Numbered from the stretch's first letter, positions 18,323 through 27,722 are shown. The stretch is DNA of 64,000 nt from Rhizobium sp. NRK18 (GCF_024385575.1 NZ_JANFMV010000001.1:248001-312000); one strand, 5' to 3'. Translations and numbers: made by a program. The notes: generated by a model from the sequence alone, not told the origin.

Positions 18323-18631
18323 ATGACGATCGATCCTGAAATCAGGAACCAGCTCGCCAAATACCGCCAGTCGATCGACAACATCGACGCGGCGCTCATT
18401 CACATGCTGGCCGAACGCTTTGCCTGCACCAAGGCCGTGGGCGTTCTGAAGGCCACGCACGAATTGCCGCCGTCTGATCCGGCGCGCGAAGAATACCAGA
18501 TCGACCGCCTGCGCCGGCTCGCCAAGGAGGCCAATCTGGACCCGGACTTTGCCGAGAAGTTCCTGAACTTCATCATCAGGGAAGTGATCCGGCACCATGA
18601 AGCAATCGCTGCCGAACATAACGGCAAGTAA
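18323..18631 (+). CDS. Chorismate mutase (AroQ type)
   Basis: A 102-residue helical chorismate mutase that makes prephenate for phenylalanine and tyrosine. Active-site residues are visible in the first helix (IDNIDAALIHMLAERF), K in TKAVGVLKA and R in DRLRRLA, and the helix FIIREVIRHHEAI. It sits 12 bp after ffh and is followed by rpsP, the normal order in rhizobia, though its role has no link to secretion. Monofunctional, with no prephenate dehydratase domain. Confidence 0.9.
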   Translation: MTIDPEIRNQLAKYRQSIDNIDAALIHMLAERFACTKAVGVLKATHELPPSDPAREEYQIDRLRRLAKEANLDPDFAEKFLNFIIREVIRHHEAIAAEHNGK

Positions 18632-18683
18632 CCAACATGCCGCTTAAACGAAGCGGTCAGACATGCCTTGAAGGAGAAATGAA

Positions 18684-19058
18684 ATGGCACTGAAAATTCG
18701 TCTCGCCCGCGGTGGCTCCAAGAAGCGCCCGTATTACCACGTTGTCGTCGCTGACGCCCGTTCGCCCCGCGACGGTCGCTTCATCGAAAAGATCGGCCAC
18801 TGGAACCCGATGCTGGCCAAGGATAATGCCGAGCGCATCAGCCTCGACGGCGAGCGCGTCAAGCACTGGATCGAGCAGGGCGCACAGCCGACCGACCGCG
18901 TTCTGCGCTTCCTCGACGAAGCCGGTCTCGCAAAGCGCGACGCCCGCAACAACCCGGAAAAGGCAAAGCCGGGCAAGAAGGCTGTCGAGCGCCAGAAGGA
19001 AAAGGAAATGAAGGCTGCTGAAGCCGCTGCCGCTGCTGCGGACGCTGCTGCCGAGTAA
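18684..19058 (+). CDS. rpsP: 30S ribosomal protein S16
   Basis: A 124-residue small-subunit protein. The opening [35 protein letters not shown] is diagnostic. As in other rhizobia there is a C-terminal Lys/Ala-rich extension ([20 protein letters not shown]). The start is backed by AAGGAG. A terminator follows, so rimM downstream probably has its own promoter. Confidence 0.98.
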   Translation: MALKIRLARGGSKKRPYYHVVVADARSPRDGRFIEKIGHWNPMLAKDNAERISLDGERVKHWIEQGAQPTDRVLRFLDEAGLAKRDARNNPEKAKPGKKAVERQKEKEMKAAEAAAAAADAAAE

Positions 19059-19088
19059 GCCATTCGCGCTTTCGGATCATCCGAATGC

Positions 19089-19124
19089 AGGCTCCTCCGC
19101 CATGTGCGGGGGAGCCTTTATCTT
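19089..19124 (+). terminator. Rho-independent terminator after rpsP
   Basis: AGGCTCCTCCGC (19089-19100) pairs with GCGGGGGAGCCT (19106-19117), one G-T wobble, then TTATCTTT. It lies between rpsP and the converging IMPACT-family gene. Confidence 0.8.
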
Positions 19125-19495
19125 TGCGGGCTTGCGCCAAGTTCCGCCAGATAGGTGCGCACGGCAGACTGCACGTGCCGGAACCGGTCGCCACCCAGAT
19201 GCTTGCCGCCATACCAGCGGGTGACCACGACGATGTGGTCGGTGAGGTTTTCGTGCTGCAGCATCTGCAGGATGATCATGCCGGCGCCGCTTTCGCCGTC
19301 GTCTGACTTGATCGCGCCGTCGCCACAGACCAGCGCCCAGGTGTTGTGGGTCGCCTTGGCGAACTTCTTGCTGCGCTTCAGTTCGGCGATGAAGGCCTTG
19401 GCCTCATCCGCCGATTTGCACGGGCCGCCGGAGACGGCATATTTCGAGCCGCGATCGGCGATGATGTTTTCGAGAACGAGCATGTCTTCCGGCAT
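19118..19495 (-). CDS. IMPACT/YigZ-family protein
   Basis: A 125-residue protein with the UPF0029 N-terminal domain of the IMPACT/YigZ family: DDGESGAGMIILQ and VVVTRWYGGKHLGGDRF. Bacterial members are cytoplasmic and of uncertain role, possibly RNA or nucleic-acid related. It lacks the second domain found in longer YigZ proteins. ATG 19495 is chosen; a TTG eight codons upstream is preceded too closely by a purine run. It lies inside the rpsP-rimM-trmD cluster on the opposite strand, divergent from rimM. Confidence 0.8.
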   Translation of the reverse strand: MPEDMLVLENIIADRGSKYAVSGGPCKSADEAKAFIAELKRSKKFAKATHNTWALVCGDGAIKSDDGESGAGMIILQMLQHENLTDHIVVVTRWYGGKHLGGDRFRHVQSAVRTYLAELGASPQR

Positions 19496-19603
19496 AAGGC
19501 CGGCAGGCCGCCTGTGCAACTCTCCCGCGCCGATACGGTTTTCCTTGTGAAGCGGGGCGCGCTCGGATTAAGAGAGGCGAAATTGAAGAATGAAGGGGGC
19601 TTC

Positions 19604-20176
19604 ATGGCGAAGCTGACAAATCCGGTTCTGATGGCGACGATCGGCGGTGCCCAGGGCATCCGCGGCGAAGTGCGTGTGAAATCCTACACCAACGATCCGC
19701 TGGCGCTCGGCGATTACGGTAATCTGCATGCCGAGGACGGCCGCGTGTTCGAGGTGCTGGAGATCCGGTCGGCGAAGAATGTCGCGATCGTGCGGTTCCG
19801 CGGCATCAACGACCGCAATGCCGCCGAGGCGCTGAACGGGTTGGAACTCTATATCGAGCGGGAAAACCTGCCGGACGAGGAATTGGACGACGACGAGTTC
19901 TACTATGCGGATCTCGAGGGACTCGAGGTCATGGACGACGCCGGGACCTCCTACGGCACCGTCAGCGCGGTCTTCGATTTCGGTGCCGGCGACCTGCTGG
20001 AGGTCAAGGGTCCGGGCAAGCGGCCCGTCCTCATTCCGTTTTCGGAAGCCGCGGTTCTCGAGATCGATCTCGAGGACGGCAAGCTGCTGATCGACCCGAT
20101 CGCCGCCGGTCTGGTGGATACGGACACTGACGGTCCCGGCAGCCGCAAGCGCCGCCCCTCAAGGGACGACGAATGA
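19604..20176 (+). CDS. rimM: Ribosome maturation factor RimM
   Basis: A 190-residue 16S processing factor that binds S19 and helps 30S head assembly. The N-terminal RimM domain opens [25 protein letters not shown]; a PRC-barrel follows from about residue 95 ([10 protein letters not shown] and [10 protein letters not shown]). An acidic-basic tail ends the protein. ATG 19604 has AAGGGGG upstream. The stop overlaps trmD by four bases. Separation from rpsP by an antisense gene and a terminator means it needs its own promoter, probably in 19496-19603. Confidence 0.95.
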   Translation: MAKLTNPVLMATIGGAQGIRGEVRVKSYTNDPLALGDYGNLHAEDGRVFEVLEIRSAKNVAIVRFRGINDRNAAEALNGLELYIERENLPDEELDDDEFYYADLEGLEVMDDAGTSYGTVSAVFDFGAGDLLEVKGPGKRPVLIPFSEAAVLEIDLEDGKLLIDPIAAGLVDTDTDGPGSRKRRPSRDDE

Positions 20177-20847
20177 CGTTCAAGGCCACCGTTCTGACGC
20201 TCTATCCGGAGATGTTTCCGGGCCATCTGGGCATCTCGCTCGCCGGCAAGGCGATGGAGCGCGGCCAGTGGTCGATGGAGGCGGTGCAGATACGTGATTT
20301 CGCCACCGACAAGCACCGCAGCGTCGACGATACGCCTGCCGGCGGCGGCGCGGGCATGGTGCTGAGGGCTGACGTGCTCGCGACCGCGATCGATTCGATC
20401 GCGGATGATGCGAGGCCGCGCCTGTTGATGAGCCCGCGCGGCAAGCCGCTGACCCAGGCCCGCGTGCGGGAATTGGCGGGAGGCGAAGGCGTGGTGATCG
20501 TCTGCGGCCGTTTCGAGGGCGTCGACCAGCGCGTGATCGACGCGCGAGGGCTCGAAGAGGTTTCCATAGGCGACTATATATTGTCGGGCGGCGAGCCGGC
20601 GGCGTTGACGCTGCTCGATGCGGTCGTGCGCATTCTGCCGGGCGTCATGGGCAATGACGAATCCGGCACGCATGAAAGCTTTGAGGGCGGCATGCTGGAG
20701 CATCCGCACTATACGCGTCCGCAGGTCTTCGAAGGCCGGGAAATTCCTGACGTGCTGACGTCCGGCAATCACAAGAAGATCGCCGAATGGCGCGAGGCGG
20801 AAGCCCGCAAGCTGACGCAAGAGCGGCGTCCGGACCTTCTCAAATAG
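20173..20847 (+). CDS. trmD: tRNA (guanine-N1)-methyltransferase
   Basis: A 224-residue SPOUT methyltransferase that makes m1G37 in tRNAs reading CNN and some other codons, preventing frameshifts. Family motifs are [44 protein letters not shown] and [21 protein letters not shown] (the knot). The C-terminal DNA/RNA-binding part with [11 protein letters not shown] is present, so the gene is complete though a little short. Coupled to rimM. Confidence 0.97.
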   Translation: MTFKATVLTLYPEMFPGHLGISLAGKAMERGQWSMEAVQIRDFATDKHRSVDDTPAGGGAGMVLRADVLATAIDSIADDARPRLLMSPRGKPLTQARVRELAGGEGVVIVCGRFEGVDQRVIDARGLEEVSIGDYILSGGEPAALTLLDAVVRILPGVMGNDESGTHESFEGGMLEHPHYTRPQVFEGREIPDVLTSGNHKKIAEWREAEARKLTQERRPDLLK

Positions 20848-20860
20848 GCATGCGGGCCGG

Positions 20861-21604
20861 TTACTTCAGGAAGTAATAGACCGCCAGGAACAGGCCGACG
20901 GCGACAACCAGCCAGCGCAGGATGTGCTGCGGCACGCGTTTTGCCGCCCAGACGCCGGAATAGCCGCCAAGCGCCGCTCCGGGCAGCATGACAATCGCAT
21001 ACAGCCAGTTGATCGCTCCGCCGGCGGTGAAGACGATGATGGCGATGGCTGCGATCACGATCGACAGGAAGTTCTTCAGCGCGTTCAGCCGATGATAGTC
21101 GCCGCCCGTGGCGATGCTCAGCGATGCCAGCATCATGATGCCCATGCCGGCACCGAAGAAGCCGCCATAGATGGAGGTTAAAAACTGGCTGACGATGCCC
21201 TTGGCATTGTGCGGCGGATGTTCCTTCTCCGTCTTCGGCTTCAGTTTCGGTCCCGCGGCGAAGAGCGCCGTTGCGGCAAGCAGCAGCCAGGGCACGAGGT
21301 TGCGGAAGGACGGGTTCGACAGCGACAGGAGAATGAGCGAGCCGCCAAGCGCACCGATGGCCGAGACGATGCCAAGGATGACGGCTGCCTTCCACATGCT
21401 GCGGATTTCGTGGCCATAGGCGAGCGCCGAGGTGATGTAGCCCGGAAACTGGACGATCGAGGAGGTGGCGTTCGCCGTGATCGGCGGCAGGCCGGCAAGC
21501 GTCATGGCGCCGAAGGTCAGGAACGTGCCTCCGCCGGCAATGGCATTGACCATGCCCGACAGCAGGCCGGCGAGAAACAGCAGGCAAATGGAAATGAGCG
21601 TCAT
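20861..21604 (-). CDS. TSUP-family permease (TauE/SafE)
   Basis: A 247-residue membrane protein with about eight hydrophobic segments of the TauE/SafE family (sulfite, organosulfur or other anion exporters or importers). The first-half motif is AGLLSGMVNAIAGGGTFLTF and the second-half repeat is SIYGGFFGAGMGIMML. Substrate cannot be deduced. It lies between trmD and rplS on the opposite strand and thereby separates rplS from its usual operon. A second, distant paralogue is at 25954. Confidence 0.85.
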   Translation of the reverse strand: MTLISICLLFLAGLLSGMVNAIAGGGTFLTFGAMTLAGLPPITANATSSIVQFPGYITSALAYGHEIRSMWKAAVILGIVSAIGALGGSLILLSLSNPSFRNLVPWLLLAATALFAAGPKLKPKTEKEHPPHNAKGIVSQFLTSIYGGFFGAGMGIMMLASLSIATGGDYHRLNALKNFLSIVIAAIAIIVFTAGGAINWLYAIVMLPGAALGGYSGVWAAKRVPQHILRWLVVAVGLFLAVYYFLK

Positions 21605-21724
21605 GATCCCCCCTCATGCGACCATGGATGAATAGACCGGCGCTCGGATCGCCGCAACCGCTCAATTCCAGGCGGTTCACGGCAAAAATGGTGACAGGGG
21701 GATGACAAAGGACCTTTTCTCGTG

Positions 21725-21878
21725 TAGAGGCCCACGCGGACATGGGGAAAACCCCGTAAACCAGCAACAAAGAACCGCGAACCCGCTCCCGCCCGCAAGG
21801 GCATGTCCGGAGGCAAAACGCCAAGGGACACAGTGTCGAGCGCTCTGGCTGTTTTAGAAGAAATCAGAGGTTTAAGCG
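21725..21878 (+). promoter_or_regulatory. Possible structured leader of rplS
   Basis: About 150 bases upstream of rplS contain several small hairpins: GGGGAAAACCCC (21743-21754), and TGTCC (21794-21798 region) with GGGACA enclosing GGC/GCC. The long untranslated stretch for a ribosomal protein gene suggests an autoregulatory leader, but no known family was recognised. Confidence 0.3.
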
Positions 21879-22415
21879 ATGAACATCATCGAGCAGTTGG
21901 AAGCCGAACAGGCCGCCAAGATTGAAGCCAAGCGCAAGCTTCCGGAATTCTCCCCGGGTGACACCGTTCGCGTCAACGTTCGCGTTACGGAAGGCAACCG
22001 TACCCGCGTACAGGCCTATGAAGGCGTTTGCATTGCCCGCTCCGGCGGCGGCATCAACGAAAGCTTCACGGTCCGCAAGATCTCCTACGGCGAAGGCGTC
22101 GAGCGCGTATTCCCGGTCTACTCCCCGCTCGTCGAGAGCGTAGAAGTCGTCCGCCGCGGTAAGGTCCGTCGCGCCAAGCTCTACTACCTGCGCGACCGTC
22201 GCGGCAAGTCTGCCCGTATCTCCGAAAACACCAACGTCCGCGCCCGCAAGCTCAACGAAGCCGAGCGCCAGGCCGTTCTCGATGAGAAGGCACGTCTGGA
22301 AGCTGAAAAGATCGCAGCAGCAGAGGCTCTGGCCGCCGAAAAGGCAGCAGCTGAAGCCGCCGAAGCAGCGGCTGCAGCAGAAGCTGAAGCAGCCAAGGAC
22401 GGCGCTGCAGAATAA
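21879..22415 (+). CDS. rplS: 50S ribosomal protein L19
   Basis: A 178-residue protein. The core [29 protein letters not shown] and [17 protein letters not shown] is the L19 signature at the 30S-50S interface. The last 60 residues are an Ala/Glu-rich extension ([20 protein letters not shown]) typical of rhizobia and longer than the 115-residue E. coli protein. The gene stands alone, with its own leader and a terminator. Confidence 0.98.
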   Translation: MNIIEQLEAEQAAKIEAKRKLPEFSPGDTVRVNVRVTEGNRTRVQAYEGVCIARSGGGINESFTVRKISYGEGVERVFPVYSPLVESVEVVRRGKVRRAKLYYLRDRRGKSARISENTNVRARKLNEAERQAVLDEKARLEAEKIAAAEALAAEKAAAEAAEAAAAAEAEAAKDGAAE

Positions 22416-22440
22416 TTTCTGCATTCCTATCCCGTATCGA

Positions 22441-22473
22441 AAGCCCGGTGGCACAGCGCCCCCGGGCTTTTTC
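22441..22473 (+). terminator. Rho-independent terminator after rplS
   Basis: AAGCCCGG (22441-22448) pairs with CCGGGCTT (22462-22469), followed by a T tract to 22473. Confidence 0.85.
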
Positions 22474-22572
22474 TTTGGCCACAGGTACTATGGCAGGCGC
22501 GCATACCGGTTCGCCTTGCAATCGACCGTTCTGTTGTGACAGTGTTTCGCCGCTACCATTCAGGAGATTTCC

Positions 22573-23370
22573 ATGCCGCTCAGACGCGCATTTCTTGCCG
22601 GGCTTGCCGCCCTTTCCCTTCTTCCGCTCGCCGCCCATGCCGACGACCTGCCGGACCTCGGCGGCAAGGAGATCGTGGTGGTCACGGAAAATGCCTATCC
22701 GCCGCTGCAGTTCGTCGATCCGAAGACCGGCGAGCAGATCGGCTGGGAATATGATGCGATGAACGAGATCGCCAAGCGGCTGAACGCCAAGGTCTCCTAC
22801 CAGAACACCAGCTGGGACGCGATGATCCAGGCCGTCTCCGACGGCCAGTTCGACATCGGCATGGATGGCATCACCATCAAGGACGACCGCAAGGAAAAGG
22901 TCGACTTCTCCGATCCCTACATGCGCTCCGAGCAGTTCATGCTGGTGCGCGGCGACGAGGACCGCTTTACGGATGCGAAGTCGTTCGGCGCCAATGACAA
23001 GCTGCTGATCGGCTCGCAGCCGGGCACGACGCAGTTCTACACGGCCGTCTACGAGGTGCTGGACGGCAACGAGCAGAACCCCCGCATCAAGCTCTTCGAA
23101 ACGTTCGGTGCCACCGTCCAGGCCCTGAAGACGGGCGACGTCGACATGGTGCTGACCGACAACACCGCCGGCCAGGGCTATGTCAACCAGTCGAATGGCG
23201 GGCTGAAGATCGTCGGTGGTCCGCTCGGTTCCGAGGATTTCGGCTTCATCTTCAAGAAGGGTTCGGATCTTGTCGCACCCGTCAACGCTGCGATTGCCGC
23301 GATGAAGGCTGACGGCACGATGGACGCGCTGAACAAGAAGTGGTTCCTCGACTACAAGATGGGCGAGTGA
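22573..23370 (+). CDS. Polar amino-acid ABC transporter substrate-binding protein
   Basis: A 265-residue periplasmic receptor of family 3. A signal peptide ends at AAHA (about residue 22); the mature protein has the YPPLQFVDPKTGEQIGWEYDAM opening, the DGITIKDDRKEKVDFSDPY hinge motif and a conserved GSQPGTTQFYT binding loop. The ligand is probably an amino acid or related compound, not predictable further. The permease gene follows after 25 bp. No ATPase gene is adjacent. Confidence 0.9.
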   Translation: MPLRRAFLAGLAALSLLPLAAHADDLPDLGGKEIVVVTENAYPPLQFVDPKTGEQIGWEYDAMNEIAKRLNAKVSYQNTSWDAMIQAVSDGQFDIGMDGITIKDDRKEKVDFSDPYMRSEQFMLVRGDEDRFTDAKSFGANDKLLIGSQPGTTQFYTAVYEVLDGNEQNPRIKLFETFGATVQALKTGDVDMVLTDNTAGQGYVNQSNGGLKIVGGPLGSEDFGFIFKKGSDLVAPVNAAIAAMKADGTMDALNKKWFLDYKMGE

Positions 23371-23395
23371 TCCCGCCCATTTCGAAAGTTCGTCC

Positions 23396-24253
23396 ATGAT
23401 TTCGCAGACATCGTCAGGCAAAGAGGACAAGGGCGATCGTCCCTGGTGGCTCTATACGCTTGTCCTGAACGGACTTGCGCTGGCCGCGGTCATTGCGGTC
23501 AACGACATCTATGCGCAGGTGTTCCAGGTGGTCCTCAAGGGTGCCTGGACGACAGTGTTCGTGACGATCGTCGCATTCAGCCTCGCCACCGTCTTCGGCC
23601 TTTGCATCGCGCTTCTCGGCATGTCCGGCCATGTGGCGCTTAGGCAGATTGCCCGCTTCTATGTCGAGGTGGTGCGCGGCATTCCCATGCTGGTGCTGCT
23701 TTTCTATGTCGCCTTCGTCGGCGCGCCGGGCATCGTTGCGGCCTTCAACTTCGTCATGGCGCCTTTGATCGACCGCGGGGTGATGGAGCCGCTCCTGGTG
23801 CGCGATGTCTCGCTGATGTGGCGGGCGATCATCGCGCTGACGCTCGGTTACGCCTCCTTCATCGCCGAGATCTTCCGCGCCGGCATCCAGTCCGTCGACA
23901 AGGGGCAGATCGAGGCGGCCGAGGCGCTTGGGCTCTCTCGCTTCCAGCGTTTCCGGCTCGTTGTGCTGCCGCAGGCGGTCCGCATCATCCTGCCGCCGCT
24001 CTCGAACGACTTCGTTTCGATGGTCAAGGACTCGTCACTGGTCTCCGTGCTCGGGGTGGCCGACATCACGCAGATGGGCAAGGTCTACGCGTCCGGATCG
24101 TTTCGCTTCTTCGAGACCTATTCGATCGTCACCTACATTTACCTCATCCTGACGATCGGGCTGTCGCTTCTCCTGCGCAGGCTGGAGCGCAAGATGAGCG
24201 CGATGCCGTCGCGTAGCGAGGGCGGGCGCGACAAGACGGCCCGCCCTAGCTGA
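23396..24253 (+). CDS. Polar amino-acid ABC transporter permease
   Basis: A 285-residue inner membrane protein of the HisM/GlnP type, with about five to six segments and the cytoplasmic EAA loop IEAAEALGLSRFQRFRLVVLP. It is longer than usual because of an N-terminal soluble part of about 20 residues. It partners the receptor upstream. As no ATP-binding gene follows (leuC is next), an ATPase encoded elsewhere must be shared. Confidence 0.9.
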   Translation: MISQTSSGKEDKGDRPWWLYTLVLNGLALAAVIAVNDIYAQVFQVVLKGAWTTVFVTIVAFSLATVFGLCIALLGMSGHVALRQIARFYVEVVRGIPMLVLLFYVAFVGAPGIVAAFNFVMAPLIDRGVMEPLLVRDVSLMWRAIIALTLGYASFIAEIFRAGIQSVDKGQIEAAEALGLSRFQRFRLVVLPQAVRIILPPLSNDFVSMVKDSSLVSVLGVADITQMGKVYASGSFRFFETYSIVTYIYLILTIGLSLLLRRLERKMSAMPSRSEGGRDKTARPS

Positions 24254-24487
24254 CGATAAGAATTGCCACTCCGGCGAAAAATTGGTATGAGCCCGGCCCA
24301 TGGGATCTAAATTCGGATGTCTCGCGCCTCATATCTACGTGCTGCAGGACCACAAGCGTCTGCCGGCACGGTTCTTCGCGCGCGTCTCCGGGGCGCTCAC
24401 CAGCCGCCTATCCTGACGCAATGACTGCCGCAACCCCTGCGGTCGACTGCACTTCCCATTCTTAAAAAACAAGACGGATATGAAGCC

Positions 24488-25897
24488 ATGAGCGCACCCC
24501 GCACCCTCTACGACAAGATCTGGGACGACCATCTGGTTGATCAACAGCCCGACGGAACCTGTCTTCTCTACATCGACCGTCACCTCGTGCACGAAGTGAC
24601 GTCGCCGCAGGCTTTCGAAGGTCTGCGCATGGCCAAGCGGCCGGTCCGCGCTCCGCAGAAGACGCTCGCCGTCGTCGACCACAACGTCCCGACGACCCCG
24701 GATCGTGTGGAAGGCATCAAGAACGAGGAAAGCCGCATCCAGGTGGAGGCGCTTGCCAAGAATGCCGCCGATTTCGGCGTCGAATACTATTCCGAGAAGG
24801 ACAAGCGTCAGGGCATCGTCCACATCGTCGGTCCGGAACAGGGCTTCACCCTGCCCGGCATGACGATCGTCTGCGGCGACAGCCACACCTCGACGCATGG
24901 TGCCTTCGGCGCTCTCGCGCACGGCATCGGCACGTCGGAAGTCGAGCACGTACTCGCCACCCAGACGCTCATCCAGAAGAAGGCCAAGAACATGCTGGTG
25001 CGTGTCGACGGTCAGCTTCCGGAAGGCGTGACCGCCAAGGACATCATTCTCGCGATCATCGGCGAGATCGGCACGGCCGGCGGCACGGGCCACGTGATCG
25101 AGTTTGCCGGCGAAGCGATCCGTTCGCTGTCGATGGAAGGCCGCATGACCGTCTGCAACATGACGATCGAAGGCGGCGCCCGCGCCGGCCTGATCGCGCC
25201 GGACGAAAAGACCTTCGAGTATATCGCCAGCAAGCCGCGCGCGCCGAAGGGCGAAGCGCTGGAGCAGGCGATCTCCTACTGGAAGACGCTGCATTCCGAC
25301 GAAGGTGCGCATTTCGACCGCGTCGTCGTTCTCGATGCCGCCAACCTGCCGCCGATCGTTTCCTGGGGCTCGTCGCCGGAAGACGTCGTCTCGATCCAGG
25401 GCGTCGTTCCGAACCCGGACGATATCGCCGATGAGAACAAGCGCGCTTCCAAGAAGCGGGCGCTCGACTACATGGGCCTGAAGGCCGGAACCAAGATGAC
25501 CGACATCGCCGTCGATCGCGTCTTTATCGGCTCCTGCACGAACGGCCGCATCGAAGACCTGCGCGCTGCCGCCAAGGTCGTCGAAGGCAGGACGGTCGCC
25601 TCGACCGTCAACGCCATGGTGGTGCCGGGCTCCGGTCTCGTCAAGGAGCAGGCGGAAGCCGAAGGCCTCGACAAGATCTTCAAGGCCGCCGGCTTCGAAT
25701 GGCGCGAGCCGGGCTGCTCCATGTGCCTGGCGATGAACGACGACCGGCTGAAGCCGGGCGAGCGTTGCGCCTCGACCTCGAACCGCAACTTCGAAGGCCG
25801 TCAGGGCTTCAAGGGCCGCACGCATCTCGTCTCGCCGGCCATGGCTGCCGCAGCGGCGATCGCCGGCCACTTCGTCGACATCCGCGACTGGAAGTAA
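24488..25897 (+). CDS. leuC: 3-isopropylmalate dehydratase large subunit
   Basis: A 469-residue Fe-S subunit that isomerises 2- to 3-isopropylmalate in leucine synthesis. Cluster ligands are in [12 protein letters not shown] (about 348) and [10 protein letters not shown] (about 407-412); the substrate region [15 protein letters not shown] is present. The small subunit leuD is not adjacent, as is common in rhizobia. The 234-bp upstream gap holds no leucine-rich leader peptide. It shares fold with acnA at the other end of the window. A terminator follows. Confidence 0.97.
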   Translation: MSAPRTLYDKIWDDHLVDQQPDGTCLLYIDRHLVHEVTSPQAFEGLRMAKRPVRAPQKTLAVVDHNVPTTPDRVEGIKNEESRIQVEALAKNAADFGVEYYSEKDKRQGIVHIVGPEQGFTLPGMTIVCGDSHTSTHGAFGALAHGIGTSEVEHVLATQTLIQKKAKNMLVRVDGQLPEGVTAKDIILAIIGEIGTAGGTGHVIEFAGEAIRSLSMEGRMTVCNMTIEGGARAGLIAPDEKTFEYIASKPRAPKGEALEQAISYWKTLHSDEGAHFDRVVVLDAANLPPIVSWGSSPEDVVSIQGVVPNPDDIADENKRASKKRALDYMGLKAGTKMTDIAVDRVFIGSCTNGRIEDLRAAAKVVEGRTVASTVNAMVVPGSGLVKEQAEAEGLDKIFKAAGFEWREPGCSMCLAMNDDRLKPGERCASTSNRNFEGRQGFKGRTHLVSPAMAAAAAIAGHFVDIRDWK

Positions 25898-25920
25898 GCG
25901 GCGAAAGCCTGATCTGATCG

Positions 25921-25949
25921 AAAGGCCGTCCCTCGGGGCGGCCTTTTTG
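25921..25949 (+). terminator. Rho-independent terminator after leuC
   Basis: AAAGGCCG (25921-25928) pairs with CGGCCTTT (25939-25946) and is followed by TTGC after a five-T run. It may also serve the converging TSUP gene on the other strand. Confidence 0.85.
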
Positions 25950-25953
25950 CATG

Positions 25954-26712
25954 TCAGAGGCCGGAGCGGATGGCTTCGATGACAATCAGCGCGCCACCCA
26001 AGACGACGACCGCATCAAGAAGGTAGATGTGCTGGAGGTCGGACATGTGCCGGGTCAACCTTCGCGCCACGAAAGCGCCCGGTATCGCGCAGACGCCGAT
26101 GACCAGCGCCATGATCCACATGGCGGCCGGCAGGAAGCCTGACGCCTGAAAGACGAGCGTCTTGGCGATGCCGAGCAGGAATGAGACGCCGGCATCGGTG
26201 GCGATCACTGACGCACCGCTGAGGCCTGCAGCGAGAAGGATGGAGATGAGGAAGACGCCGGAGCCGGCCGTGCCGCCGACCATCAATCCGAAGCCGGCGC
26301 TTGCTGCGGCAAGCCCTGCCGGCGGCAGAACGGCCTTGCGTCGGGCGAGCAGGCGGCGTGCGGGAACGAGGATGATGATCATGCAGCCAATCAGCATGGT
26401 GACGGCGGCGCCCGACAGCCAAGTGTAGGCATAGGCTCCAAGCGGCGCAAACGGCAGGGCAGCAGCAAGCACCAGCCCGGCCTTCTTCATTTCGATCTTG
26501 TCACGGTAGGCCGTCAGCCGGCCGAGATTGGTCAGGATGGAAGCGAGACCGATGACCGGCACGACGGCCTGAGCGCCAATGATCGGGATCAGAACGGGTG
26601 GGAGAAGGAGGCCGGTCCCGTAACCGGAAACGCCGCCGAGGATGGAGGCGAAGAAGGCAACGGCGGCGACGATGGCATATTGATAGATGCTCGCGCCTGC
26701 CATTTCGGTCAT
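25954..26712 (-). CDS. TSUP-family permease (TauE/SafE), second copy
   Basis: A 252-residue membrane protein with about eight segments. Both halves carry the pattern GGVSGYGTGLLLPPVLIP and GGTAGSGVFLISILLAAGL. It is only distantly similar to the copy at 20861 in visible motifs. Transported ion unknown. The gene stands between leuC (convergent) and the ybhL gene (same strand, upstream). Confidence 0.82.
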   Translation of the reverse strand: MTEMAGASIYQYAIVAAVAFFASILGGVSGYGTGLLLPPVLIPIIGAQAVVPVIGLASILTNLGRLTAYRDKIEMKKAGLVLAAALPFAPLGAYAYTWLSGAAVTMLIGCMIIILVPARRLLARRKAVLPPAGLAAASAGFGLMVGGTAGSGVFLISILLAAGLSGASVIATDAGVSFLLGIAKTLVFQASGFLPAAMWIMALVIGVCAIPGAFVARRLTRHMSDLQHIYLLDAVVVLGGALIVIEAIRSGL

Positions 26713-26780
26713 GCAATCACCGGTACGAATCGATTGTCATTGCACGCCACATACGCTTGATCCGAACTGTCGTCTATCAC

Positions 26781-26811
26781 AAAAGAAAAAGGCGGCCCGT
26801 GGGGCCGCCTT
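26781..26811 (-). terminator. Rho-independent terminator after the YbhL-family gene
   Basis: Read on the minus strand: AAGGCGGCC pairs with GGCCGCCTT (positions 26803-26811 with 26789-26797), then TTTCTTTTG. It lies 30 bp after the ybhL stop. Confidence 0.9.
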
Positions 26812-26840
26812 CTCCGTCATTCCGTCTGGTCCGTTCGCTG

Positions 26841-27608
26841 TTAGCGGCGGTCGCCCATGAAGCGAAGCAGGAACAGGAAGAGGTTAATGAAGTCGAGGTA
26901 CAGGGTGAGCGCACCCATGACCGCCTTCTTGCTGGCCACTTCGTGACCATCGGCTTCGAAGTAGTTTTCCTTGATCTTCTGGGTGTCCCACGCGGTCAGG
27001 CCGGCGAAGATCAGTACGCCGATTACGGAGATCGCGAAGTTCAGCGCCGAAGAGGCAAGGAACAGGTTGACCAGCGACGCGATGATCAGACCGAACAGAC
27101 CCATCACCAGGAACGAGCCCATGGCGGAGAGGTCACGCTTCGTGGTGTAGCCGTAGAGCGACAGGGCACCGAACGAGGCTGCGGTCACGAAGAAGGTCTG
27201 CGTCAGCGATGCGCCGGTGTAGACCAGGAAGATGGATGAGAGCGACAGGCCCATCAGGCCGGCATAGACCCAGAAGGTCGTCTGCGCGGCGGAAGCGCTC
27301 ATCTTCTGGACGCGGAAGCTCAGGAAGAACACCAGAGCCAGCGGTGCCAGCAGGATGACCCAGCGCAGCGGCGAGGTGTAGATGGCCACACCGAGGCTGG
27401 TCAGCATGATGTTGCCCATCTGTGCGGCGGCCTGGGACGGATCAGACGTCGTTGCCAACGCCGAAAGGCCGTAAGCTGCGGCACCGGTCAGCGCAACGCC
27501 GCCTGCCATCAGGTTGTAAACCTTCAGCATGTAGGCGCGCAGGCCCTGATCCACGGCCGCGTCGGCGCGTACGCCGGCTTGGGTCTGGAAATTGCGAAGA
27601 TCTGCCAT
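26841..27608 (-). CDS. ybhL: Bax inhibitor-1/YccA family membrane protein (YbhL-like)
   Basis: A 255-residue inner membrane protein with seven segments. The family features are AYMLKVYNLMAGGVALTG near the start, and the last two segments IGVLIFAGLTAWDTQKIKE and LTLYLDFINLFLFLLRFMG. Bacterial homologues act as pH-dependent calcium leak or protease-associated proteins; the role here is unknown. ATG 27608 has AGAGGA upstream; a longer frame to 27638 lacks a site. The upstream region has a hairpin resembling the ybhL leader RNA. Confidence 0.92.
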   Translation of the reverse strand: MADLRNFQTQAGVRADAAVDQGLRAYMLKVYNLMAGGVALTGAAAYGLSALATTSDPSQAAAQMGNIMLTSLGVAIYTSPLRWVILLAPLALVFFLSFRVQKMSASAAQTTFWVYAGLMGLSLSSIFLVYTGASLTQTFFVTAASFGALSLYGYTTKRDLSAMGSFLVMGLFGLIIASLVNLFLASSALNFAISVIGVLIFAGLTAWDTQKIKENYFEADGHEVASKKAVMGALTLYLDFINLFLFLLRFMGDRR

Positions 27609-27682
27609 AGTTTTCCTCTCTTTGGTGAAGCCCGGCAATGCGTTTCGACATATGCGCCTTAAGCATTGTCAGCATGCGCCCG

Positions 27683-27722
27683 CGCGGGGAACTTTTATTT
27701 CACCTCGAAATATGAGGTGACA
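27683..27722 (-). ncRNA. Candidate ybhL leader RNA motif
   Basis: On the minus strand, about 95 bases before the ybhL ATG, CACCTC pairs with GAGGTG across ATATTTC (27701-27719), followed by a C/G-rich stretch. A conserved alphaproteobacterial RNA motif named ybhL is known upstream of this gene family. I assign it by position and hairpin, from memory of the family, not by a covariance model. Confidence 0.45.

Noticed and set aside
24300..24466. A leader peptide for leuC attenuation (short frames at 24300 and 24421)
   Set aside because: Neither frame has a run of leucine codons, and no terminator/antiterminator pair was found.
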